From assembly GCA_964351365.1 (NCBI GenBank), contig CAYGNP010000011.1:1-64000 (forward strand): a stretch of DNA of 64,000 nucleotides, written 5' to 3'. The DNA is from UBA1672 sp964351365 (GTDB lineage Bacteria > Pseudomonadota > Alphaproteobacteria > Micavibrionales > Micavibrionaceae). The translations under genes and the position numbers were made by a program. This document shows, piece after piece, positions 25,281-32,516 of this stretch (position 1 is its first letter; each line of letters starts with the position of its first letter). The notes beneath the pieces were generated by a model. That model saw only the letters and a list, made by a program, of their open reading frames with translations, searched no databases and had not been told where the DNA came from.

Positions 25281-26069
25281 ATGGCTGCGCATAACTCAAG
25301 GCCAAAAGTGATTGTGATCACGGGCGGGTCAAGTGGAATTGGTCAGGCTTTGGCAGAATATTATGCCGCGCCGGGGGTTGTTTTGGGTTTGAGCGGGCAA
25401 AATGAACAACGGCTATCTGCAGTGGCGCGCTTATGTGAGGCAAAGGGTGCGATTGTCGATGCGAGGGTCTTAGATGTGCGAGATCGCGGGGCCATGGCAC
25501 GATGGATTGAGGGGTTTGATGATGCGCATCCAATTGATCTGGTTATTGCCAATGCCGGAATTTCGGGAGGTACGGGCGAGATGTTTTCGGGGGAGAGCCC
25601 GGAGCAGGTGCGGCAAATTTTTGATGTTAATTTAAACGGGGTTTTGAATACAATCCTTCCCGTGCAAGGGCGGATGATTGTACGTAAGAGGGGGCAAATT
25701 GCGATTATCAGCTCGCTGGCTGGGTATCGGGGCTGGCCTGGGGCGCCTGCCTATTGTGGATCGAAAGCGGCGGTCAAGGTTTATGGTGAGGGGCTGCGCG
25801 GGGCGCTGCGGGGGAGTAATATTGCGGTGAATGTAATTTGTCCGGGGTTTGTGACGACGCGCATGACGGCGGATAACAGTTTTTGCATGCCGTTCCTGAT
25901 TGATGAAAGCCGGGCTGCAAAGATTATAGCGCGCGGTCTTGCGCGGAATAAGGGGCGGATTTCTTTTCCGCTTATGCCCGCGTTTTTGGCGTGGTGTGTC
26001 ATGGCTTTACCTGATGGGATTGCGCAGCAAATTTTACGTTTATCGCCTGCAAAGCGGCCTGTTGATTAG
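25281..26069 (+). CDS. Short-chain dehydrogenase/reductase
   Basis: This 262-residue classical SDR has cofactor motif TGGSSGIG (14-21), NAG in VIANAGISGG, the catalytic Ser in IISSLAGY and YxxxK as Tyr158-Lys162 (YCGSK). The substrate is not deducible; the C-terminal region resembles SDRs of lipid or envelope metabolism. I chose the ATG at 25281, with AAAGGA 6 bases upstream, over a TTG at 25275. The gene is next to two glycosyltransferases on the opposite strand and interlocks its stop with the first. Confidence 0.88.
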   Translation: MAAHNSRPKVIVITGGSSGIGQALAEYYAAPGVVLGLSGQNEQRLSAVARLCEAKGAIVDARVLDVRDRGAMARWIEGFDDAHPIDLVIANAGISGGTGEMFSGESPEQVRQIFDVNLNGVLNTILPVQGRMIVRKRGQIAIISSLAGYRGWPGAPAYCGSKAAVKVYGEGLRGALRGSNIAVNVICPGFVTTRMTADNSFCMPFLIDESRAAKIIARGLARNKGRISFPLMPAFLAWCVMALPDGIAQQILRLSPAKRPVD

Positions 26070-27007
26070 GGCATGATTGTCTTTAATTTATCCAGAACGC
26101 TTTGCGTTTCCAGATTATTTAGATCATCTTCCTGAAGTGTGCTTACATGTTCGCCTTTGGGGGCGTGGCGATCGGGCTTGCTGTGGCTTGAGAAGAGCAC
26201 TAATGAGGGACAGCCTGTTGGCCCGATCATGTGCATGGGGCCTGTGTCGTTTCCGATTGCTGCGCTTGCGTTATGGGCGAGGGCGGCGATTTGGAAAAGA
26301 GAGGTCTGTCCGGTCAGATTAAGAGCCTGTGGACAAAGAGCGTGAATGGTGCTGGTGACGTCCGCTTCTGCCGCTGTGCCAAGCAGGACGGGCTGGTATC
26401 CTTGTGTGAGGAGAGTATTTGCAAGTTCTGCATATTTTGCGGCGGGCCAGCGTTTTTGTGGATGCTGCGGCGCAGAGCCTGGGACGAGCAGAATATAGGG
26501 CGGTTTGAGGGGGATTTTCGAGAGGTCTTCATTAATCCATGAGAGATCATCAATGGCAATATCTTTAATTCCGGCGAGGGCCAGCGTTTGTTTATGTCCC
26601 TCTAATGCATGCCCTGCAGTGCGCGCGGGTGATTTATTTTCGTGGGAGGCGCCTTTGGCGGTTCCGATCCATTCGGGTTTACTGTTTTTTGGGAAGAGTT
26701 TGAAATAAAAACAGCTGCGGTCGTTATTTTGAAGGTCGTACACACGTGTGTATGATCCGTTGATCAGCTTTTTCCTGAGGGCAAGCCAGCCTTGAACGTC
26801 GTGCCATTTGGGGCGCTGGTCGATGCAGACATGGTCAAAATAGCCGCATTGATGTCCGAAGCTCTCAAACATCTTAGTTGTGAGGAGGGTGATATCTGCG
26901 CCAGGGTGGTGTCTTCGGATGGCTGCCATAGGGCCGAGGGCTTGAATGAAATCGCCGAGGGCGCTGAGCTTGATAACAAGGATTTTTTCTTCATGGGCAG
27001 TGTTCAT
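26066..27007 (-). CDS. Glycosyltransferase family 9 (heptosyltransferase-like)
   Basis: The protein is about 313 residues, with the GT9 layout: N-terminal ILVIKLSALGDFIQALG, a middle LLVPGSAPQHPQKRWP and a C-terminal AIGNDTGPMHM with the conserved Asp-Thr-Gly-Pro. GT9 enzymes add ADP-heptose or related sugars to lipopolysaccharide inner core in the cytoplasm. I place the start at an ATG at 27007, since family members begin just before the first motif; a longer frame reaches 27022 inside the upstream gene. It overlaps or abuts the GT4 gene and is probably co-transcribed with it. Confidence 0.9.
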   Translation of the reverse strand: MNTAHEEKILVIKLSALGDFIQALGPMAAIRRHHPGADITLLTTKMFESFGHQCGYFDHVCIDQRPKWHDVQGWLALRKKLINGSYTRVYDLQNNDRSCFYFKLFPKNSKPEWIGTAKGASHENKSPARTAGHALEGHKQTLALAGIKDIAIDDLSWINEDLSKIPLKPPYILLVPGSAPQHPQKRWPAAKYAELANTLLTQGYQPVLLGTAAEADVTSTIHALCPQALNLTGQTSLFQIAALAHNASAAIGNDTGPMHMIGPTGCPSLVLFSSHSKPDRHAPKGEHVSTLQEDDLNNLETQSVLDKLKTIMP

Positions 27008-27008
27008 T

Positions 27009-28196
27009 TTACTCGGCAGCAAGGGCTGGGCGGTGTTGTTTGTATTTTAAGTCTGTTTGCAAGAGTTCGGCATAAACATTAAGGGTTTTTTCGGCCATTA
27101 TGGCTTTTGTGAAGTTGTTTGCCACGTGATCCATCGCGCGGGCTGCCAGAACAGCGCGCTGATTTTCACTTAAGGATAGGGCTTCGTCGATAGCTTCGGC
27201 CAATGAGTCGGGATCTCCGGGAGGGATGAGCCAGCCCGTATGGCCGCGAACAATTGTTTCTTGCGCGCCACCATGGTCTGTGGCGATGATCGGACGGCCC
27301 ATAGCCTGCGCTTCAACCGGAATGCGTCCAAAGCCTTCGGGGTCAGTGGAGGCGGAGACAACAACTGTTGAAAGCATGTAGGCGGCGGGCATATCATGGC
27401 ATTGATCGACGATACGGATTTTTGTGTCCAGATCAAGATTGCGAACAGATTGCTCAAGTTCTTCGCGATACTCTGTACGTCCCTGGTCGGAGCCTATTAT
27501 TACACAAAACAGGTCGTCTCGTTTTATTTTTGCCATAGCTTCGATCAGGACTAAATGTCCCTTCCAGCGTGTGATTCGCCCGGGGAGCATGACAATGTTT
27601 GCGCTATCGGGGATACGCCATTTTTTGGCCAGAGTGATCATGCGGTCAGGCGTTACGCAGGCGGGATGGAAGCGGTCCATCGGGATGCCGCGGTGGATAA
27701 CCCGGATTCTGTCTGGATCCACTTTGTAATTTTGCCGCAGATAATCTGCGACATATTCCGAGATGGCGATGATTCTTTCGCCATTTGCAATTGAGCCGTT
27801 ATACAGGCGTTTTGCTTCACCGCTGATGTTGTATGGCGCATGGCACGTAGTGATGAAATGCGCCTGTGTGTTCTGGCAGGATCTCCAGGCGCTCCAGGCG
27901 GGGGCGCGGCTGCGGGCATGGACTATATTTACGCCGTGCTGACGGATAATTTTTCTGAGGCGGCCAATATTTTGCCACATAACCAATGGGTTTTTGCTGT
28001 CTACGGGCAAGTTTATATGGGTTGCGCCTATGCGCTCGAGTTCGTTCACACGGTAACCGCCATTTGATACAACGATTGATTTGCCACCAGCGCGCACTAT
28101 TTCGCCGGCAATATCAATGCAACCTTGCTCAGCCCCGCCAGCGCCTAGCGAGGGTATTATTTGCATAATTACTGGTTGCTGTCCGGTGTTTGTCAT
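27009..28196 (-). CDS. Glycosyltransferase family 4
   Basis: This 395-residue GT-B glycosyltransferase has N-terminal IIPSLGAGGAEQG and C-terminal VVSASTDPEGFGRIPVEAQA, with the E-x7-E pattern of the donor-binding site, followed by HTGWLIPPGD. It probably transfers a sugar from a nucleotide donor to an envelope glycan such as lipopolysaccharide. Together with the following GT9 gene it suggests a small LPS-core assembly pair. It is divergent from the alpha/beta hydrolase gene. Confidence 0.9.
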   Translation of the reverse strand: MTNTGQQPVIMQIIPSLGAGGAEQGCIDIAGEIVRAGGKSIVVSNGGYRVNELERIGATHINLPVDSKNPLVMWQNIGRLRKIIRQHGVNIVHARSRAPAWSAWRSCQNTQAHFITTCHAPYNISGEAKRLYNGSIANGERIIAISEYVADYLRQNYKVDPDRIRVIHRGIPMDRFHPACVTPDRMITLAKKWRIPDSANIVMLPGRITRWKGHLVLIEAMAKIKRDDLFCVIIGSDQGRTEYREELEQSVRNLDLDTKIRIVDQCHDMPAAYMLSTVVVSASTDPEGFGRIPVEAQAMGRPIIATDHGGAQETIVRGHTGWLIPPGDPDSLAEAIDEALSLSENQRAVLAARAMDHVANNFTKAIMAEKTLNVYAELLQTDLKYKQHRPALAAE

Positions 28197-28289
28197 GCTT
28201 TATAAAATAATCTTCTTTTCTTTAAGTGGAAAGAACTTTCGCATTGGTTTATATGTATTTGTTGTAAAAGTCAAAAAGTGAGGCCAAAG

Positions 28290-29045
28290 ATGAGCGTTTC
28301 CTATCTTAAGCGTGAGGGTAAAAATCGATTGGCGTATGTTCATAGTGAGGCAAAAGCTGGGGTGAAGTTGCCTTATGTTTTGTTTTTAGGTGGTTTTAAG
28401 TCGGATATGCAGGGGACCAAGGCGCAGTATCTTGAGGCACAGTGTAAGGCAAGGGGGCAGGGATTTGTGCGCTTTGATTACTCGGGGCATGGGCAATCAG
28501 ATGGTCAATTTGTGGAGGGGACTATCGGTATATGGCGCGATGATGCGCGGGATATTCTGGATGAGGTGGCTCAAGGGCCTGTGATATTGGTTGGTTCGTC
28601 TATGGGGGGGTGGATTGCGCTTTTGCTCATGTCAGAGCGTGCGGCGCGTGTTCAGGGCGTTGTGGGGATTGCGGCGGCGCCGGATTTTACGAAGGACGTT
28701 GAGGCACGCATGGGTACGCAAGAGCGCGATGAGCTGAAGCGTACCGGGCGATTAGAGGTGTCTAGCGAATATGATGACGAGCCTTATATTTTTACTCAGG
28801 GATTGCTTGAAGATGGCAAGGGGCAAAGGGTGTTGGGCAGGATTCATATGATTTCTAAGCCACTCATTCTGGTTCAGGGCAAGCTTGACGCGGATGTGCC
28901 GTGGCAGAAGACCAGAGATATCCGTGATGCCTATCCAGCGTGCTCGATTGATGTTATTTTTGTTGAAGACGGTGACCACAGGCTATCTCGCCCGCAAGAT
29001 TTGGCGCTTATTGATGCGCAAATCGTCAAGTTAAGCACTTTATAG
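28290..29045 (+). CDS. Alpha/beta hydrolase
   Basis: The 251-residue protein has a nucleophile elbow GSSMG (102-106, Ser104), oxyanion-side LGGFKSD near 33-39, the conserved FDYSGHGQSDG and a C-terminal Asp200 (QGKLDADVP) and His230 (EDGDHRLS), giving a complete triad. The layout resembles ABHD10-like thioesterases and small esterases. No signal peptide is present, so it acts in the cytoplasm. The ATG at 28290 follows GTGAGG; an upstream GTG at 28278 is less likely. The substrate is unknown. Confidence 0.88.
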   Translation: MSVSYLKREGKNRLAYVHSEAKAGVKLPYVLFLGGFKSDMQGTKAQYLEAQCKARGQGFVRFDYSGHGQSDGQFVEGTIGIWRDDARDILDEVAQGPVILVGSSMGGWIALLLMSERAARVQGVVGIAAAPDFTKDVEARMGTQERDELKRTGRLEVSSEYDDEPYIFTQGLLEDGKGQRVLGRIHMISKPLILVQGKLDADVPWQKTRDIRDAYPACSIDVIFVEDGDHRLSRPQDLALIDAQIVKLSTL

Positions 29046-29046
29046 T

Positions 29047-29649
29047 TTAGCGTCTTTTGTATTTGTATTTATTTTCGAATTTAGCTTTTTTCCCTGCTTT
29101 TCCTGCGTATCTATAGGATTTTCCTTCGCCCTTGGGTTTGCCGAGTCGAAGTGATAGATAAAGTAAAAGTGCGATTATTCCGAACACAAGAACTGCTTTT
29201 TGTTTTAAGAACATTGCGAATGCTTGCAATAATTTATTCGTACTTTCCTCTTTAATATCCGGCTGATCTGCAGGCTCTACGATTGGTTCCGCGCCTTTTG
29301 TTTGTGTTATCTTAAAATCGCTGAGATAGTCGTCTTCTTTATCTTCTGGATCTTCAGTGATTGGCAGAAGAGCTGGTTCCTCTGCTGTATCCTGAGAGGT
29401 CGGGCGCTCATTCGTGATTAAATCTTTTGGCTGGGAAAAATTTTCTTCTGCAAGCCCAATGGCTTCATTGCTGAATTTTGATAGTTTTAGTTTCCATTGA
29501 TCATGGCTTTCTGGATGATATTTTTCCCATAATACACCTATGTCGCTTAATTGAAATCCCTTTTCCGGGGCATTCACAAACCTGTAGAAATCACTTCCCA
29601 GGCTCAGGGTTGCGAGAATGAAAAATATTAAGAAAAATAATTTGCGCAT
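29047..29649 (-). CDS. Hypothetical membrane protein (200 aa)
   Basis: I do not recognise this protein. It has an N-terminal hydrophobic segment (MRKLFFLIFFILATLSL), a 120-residue acidic, Pro/Glu-rich central part likely outside the cytoplasm, a second membrane segment (VLVFGIIALLLYLSL, about 153-168), and a very basic tail rich in Lys, Arg and Tyr that should sit in the cytoplasm. One base separates its stop from that of the convergent hydrolase. Function unknown. Confidence 0.7.
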   Translation of the reverse strand: MRKLFFLIFFILATLSLGSDFYRFVNAPEKGFQLSDIGVLWEKYHPESHDQWKLKLSKFSNEAIGLAEENFSQPKDLITNERPTSQDTAEEPALLPITEDPEDKEDDYLSDFKITQTKGAEPIVEPADQPDIKEESTNKLLQAFAMFLKQKAVLVFGIIALLLYLSLRLGKPKGEGKSYRYAGKAGKKAKFENKYKYKRR

Positions 29650-29710
29650 TTTATAGCCTTTTTAAAACATAATATCCTAGCAATCATAGATGCTTTTGGG
29701 AAGCTCGGAC

Positions 29711-29739
29711 TTGAAGTTTTATAGAAGAGTCTCTATTGT
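29711..29739 (+). promoter_or_regulatory. Candidate promoter of the tRNA-Ser gene
   Basis: TTGAAG (29711-29716) and TATTGT (29734-29739) are spaced by 17 bases, with the mature tRNA starting 20 bases after the -10. Each hexamer is two bases off consensus. Confidence 0.45.
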
Positions 29740-29759
29740 ACGTGCGATCTATGATGCGT

Positions 29760-29850
29760 GGTGAGGTGGCCGAGTGGTTTAAGGCGCACGCTTGGAAAGC
29801 GTGTTAGGGTTTATAGCCCTACGTGGGTTCGAATCCCATCCTCACCTCCA
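29760..29850 (+). tRNA. tRNA-Ser (anticodon GGA)
   Basis: This is a class II tRNA of 91 bases including an encoded CCA (29848-29850). The acceptor arms are GGTGAGG (29760-29766) and CCTCACC (29840-29846). The anticodon stem CACGC/GCGTG encloses loop TTGGAAA, with GGA at 29794-29796 reading UCC and UCU. A long variable arm follows, and the T-loop is GGTTCGAATCC. All stems pair well. Confidence 0.97.
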
Positions 29851-29888
29851 CGTCGTGAATTTCATTTTTTATCAAAAGGGGCCTGATC

Positions 29889-30587
29889 ATGCGCGCGCAA
29901 AAATCTGAAGAGTTTGTTCCGATTATATTCGTAGACTTTGCAGATGATATGAGCAGGGTGATGAAAGAGGCCTTAGAGGGTGATCCTGATCTTGTTGTTG
30001 TGCGCAAATTTATGGGTGCAGATGCGTGTGATGATATGCGGAATCTTAGTCATGATTTAATGAGGACGTTGCCCAATAGAGCTGCTCAGGGGCCGTATTT
30101 TTTCTCGTTTGATGTTTTGCCGCAAAACACGCAAACACAAAGGATTTTTCGTACATTGCAAGTTGAATGGAACGATGAGTTTGAAATAGACAACGCATTT
30201 AAGCGTGTTTTTGATCAAATGCTTACGTTTCAAAGGGCGTGCATTATTGATACAAAAAAATTAAATGAGGATAATAAAATTGTCCGGCCACAAATTATTC
30301 ATTACCCCACTGGCGGGGGATTTTTTGACTGGCATGAGCATCCAAGATTGCCTACAAATTATGGTATGATCCTGAATTTATCTAAGCATGGGCGTGACTT
30401 CAATGTTGGTGCGACTGAGGTGGTCACTGGTAATGGTGATGTAGTTAAGCTGGAGGATCATGTTGATATTGGTGATCTTATTTTATTTAAATATGATTTG
30501 AAGCACAGGGTTGCGCCGTGTGATCCGGATGAGGATCTGGTATTTAATGCGCAGGGTCGATGGACAGCGATTTTACCAATATATTAA
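29889..30587 (+). CDS. Putative non-haem iron oxygenase (2OG-Fe(II)-like fold)
   Basis: In this 232-residue soluble protein the C-terminal half follows the prolyl-hydroxylase-like jelly-roll pattern. YPTGGGFFDWHEHPR (139-153) aligns with the Y-x-x-G-x-x-F-x-x-H-x-D motif, LKHRVAP supplies the distal His206, and GRWTAILPIY supplies an Arg (224) where the 2-oxoglutarate carboxylate is normally bound. The position of the usual Asp/Glu ligand is His151, so the metal site may be His-x-His...His. AAAAGGGG lies before the ATG at 29889. It is followed after 33 bases by gss on the same strand, so a shared transcript is likely. The family assignment rests on these motifs only. Confidence 0.6.
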   Translation: MRAQKSEEFVPIIFVDFADDMSRVMKEALEGDPDLVVVRKFMGADACDDMRNLSHDLMRTLPNRAAQGPYFFSFDVLPQNTQTQRIFRTLQVEWNDEFEIDNAFKRVFDQMLTFQRACIIDTKKLNEDNKIVRPQIIHYPTGGGFFDWHEHPRLPTNYGMILNLSKHGRDFNVGATEVVTGNGDVVKLEDHVDIGDLILFKYDLKHRVAPCDPDEDLVFNAQGRWTAILPIY

Positions 30588-30620
30588 TTTTTAGCCCCGT
30601 ATTGGGGTGAGGCATCTGGT

Positions 30621-32516
30621 ATGAAACCAAAATATGATGAGGGTTCTCTGCCGTTCGGGGCGGTTTTGGGTACAGCGCCGGGCGGCGTTAAATCTTATTC
30701 CAGTGATTATGATACTGCGGATGATCGCGAATACCCAAGCAGAGCGTCTTATCGTAGTTATTATAACGGTATCTATATGGGATATAAGTGGCAATGCGTG
30801 GAATTCGCGCGGCGGTGGCTGTATGTTAATAAAGGGTATATTTTTAATGATGTCTCTATGGCGTATGAGATTTTTAATCTTCGATTTGTGCGGGATGTTT
30901 GCAACGATGCGCTTTTACCGCTTTATTCATTTAAAAACGGATCGCAGCGTTATCCAGAGTCAGGGTGTCTGCTTATCTGGGAGGAAGGCGGCGCTTTTGA
31001 ACGTACGGGCCATGTTGCGATTATAACAGATGTTACTCCGGATTATGTGCGCATTGTTGAACAGAATATGGATTTTATGCCTTGGGCTGAAGGGGCAGAT
31101 TATTCGCGGGAGATTAAGGCTAAAGTTGGTGCTGAGGGGGATTACTGGCTTGAGTGCTCTTTGAGCGACTCTACAATTTTGGGCTGGGTTATTCAAACGG
31201 ACGATCCCACCCATGCAGAGCCGGTGGAGGAGGCTAATCCGGCGCTGTTTAACCTCAAGATTCTGGATGTACCGTCCAGCAGCAGCGCATTCAAGCCGTG
31301 GCTGAATATTGCCAATGCAGATGAGGCGGCCTATGTGGAGATGATGGGAGGGCACAAGCTGAGCAGTCTGGAGGGCGATCATTTACGGTGTTTTTTGCTC
31401 TCTGAAACCGGGCAGAGGGAGCTGAAATCTGCGACGGATGAGCTGCATGGCTTGTTCATGCATGCGACGGATTATGTGCTTCAGCATGATGAACTGCTTG
31501 AGAAGTTCGCACTGCCGCCAATGATTGTACCGCGTATCCGGCAATCGTGGAATAACCGTTTGAACCAGCTTATCACCAGCCGATTTGATTTTTGTCTCTC
31601 GGAGAAGGGGCTCAAGGTTTATGAGTATAATTGTGATTCAGCGTCCTGTTATATGGAGGCGGGCAAGGTACAAGGGAAATGGGCGAAGCATTTGGGCCTC
31701 AAGGCGGGGGAGGATGCAGGGCAGGATTTGTTTGAGGATCTTGTTGAGGCTTGGCGGGAGAGTGAGGTTGCCGGGATTGTCCATGTTCTGCAGGATGATG
31801 ACCGGGAGGAAGATTACCACGCCCTGTTTATGAAGAGCGCAATTGAGGCGGCAGGGCATGAATGCGTGCGCGTTGTGGGTTTGTCGGATTTACGCTGGGA
31901 TGAGCGGGGTGAGATTGTTGATGTGCAGGGTAATATTGTTAAGTGGGTTTGGAAGACCTGGGCGTGGGAGACGGCACTGGATCAATTGCGCGATGAAGTC
32001 GATGGGTGCACTGTTCTTCATCCTGAATTATGGGTGGAGGGGCAAAGTCCGCGGCTGGCGGATGTTCTTTTGCGCAAGGATATTATGGTTTTTGAGCCAT
32101 TGTGGACACTTATTCCAAGCAATAAGGCGATTTTGCCTGTGCTGTGGGCTTTGTTTCCCAATCATCCGCTCTTGCTCAATACGAGTTTTGAGATGAGTGA
32201 TGAGCTTATGGCCTCTGGCTATGTGGTTAAACCTATTGTCGGGCGGGGCGGGGCAAATATTCAAATGTTTGATCAAAAGCAGCGCGTTCTGGAGAATAAA
32301 GCCGGTAAATTTTCCGAACGGGATCAGATTTATCAGCAATTATGGCCGCTTCCCAAGATTGGGGGGTATTACGTGCAGGTTTCTACTTTTACGGCGGCAG
32401 GGAAATATGCGGGCGCAGGAGTTCGGGTGGATAAAAGCATGATTATTGATAAAAACAGCGATTGTATGGCGCTGCGGGTTGATGAGAATGAGACGTTTTT
32501 AGCACGACCGGTTTAG
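30621..32516 (+). CDS. gss: Bifunctional glutathionylspermidine synthetase/amidase
   Basis: The enzyme joins glutathione and spermidine using ATP and can also hydrolyse the amide. The 631-residue protein is close to the roughly 620 of E. coli Gss. The N-terminal CHAP amidase domain (about 1-200) has Cys59 in KWQCVEFARRW and His131 in RTGHVAII, the same positions as the catalytic pair of the E. coli enzyme. The C-terminal ATP-grasp synthetase covers about 215-631, with YEYNCDSASCYMEAG and VVKPIVGRGGANI. Both halves look intact. The upstream oxygenase gene is on the same strand. The stop interlocks with the convergent M50-HlyD gene. Confidence 0.95.
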   Translation: MKPKYDEGSLPFGAVLGTAPGGVKSYSSDYDTADDREYPSRASYRSYYNGIYMGYKWQCVEFARRWLYVNKGYIFNDVSMAYEIFNLRFVRDVCNDALLPLYSFKNGSQRYPESGCLLIWEEGGAFERTGHVAIITDVTPDYVRIVEQNMDFMPWAEGADYSREIKAKVGAEGDYWLECSLSDSTILGWVIQTDDPTHAEPVEEANPALFNLKILDVPSSSSAFKPWLNIANADEAAYVEMMGGHKLSSLEGDHLRCFLLSETGQRELKSATDELHGLFMHATDYVLQHDELLEKFALPPMIVPRIRQSWNNRLNQLITSRFDFCLSEKGLKVYEYNCDSASCYMEAGKVQGKWAKHLGLKAGEDAGQDLFEDLVEAWRESEVAGIVHVLQDDDREEDYHALFMKSAIEAAGHECVRVVGLSDLRWDERGEIVDVQGNIVKWVWKTWAWETALDQLRDEVDGCTVLHPELWVEGQSPRLADVLLRKDIMVFEPLWTLIPSNKAILPVLWALFPNHPLLLNTSFEMSDELMASGYVVKPIVGRGGANIQMFDQKQRVLENKAGKFSERDQIYQQLWPLPKIGGYYVQVSTFTAAGKYAGAGVRVDKSMIIDKNSDCMALRVDENETFLARPV

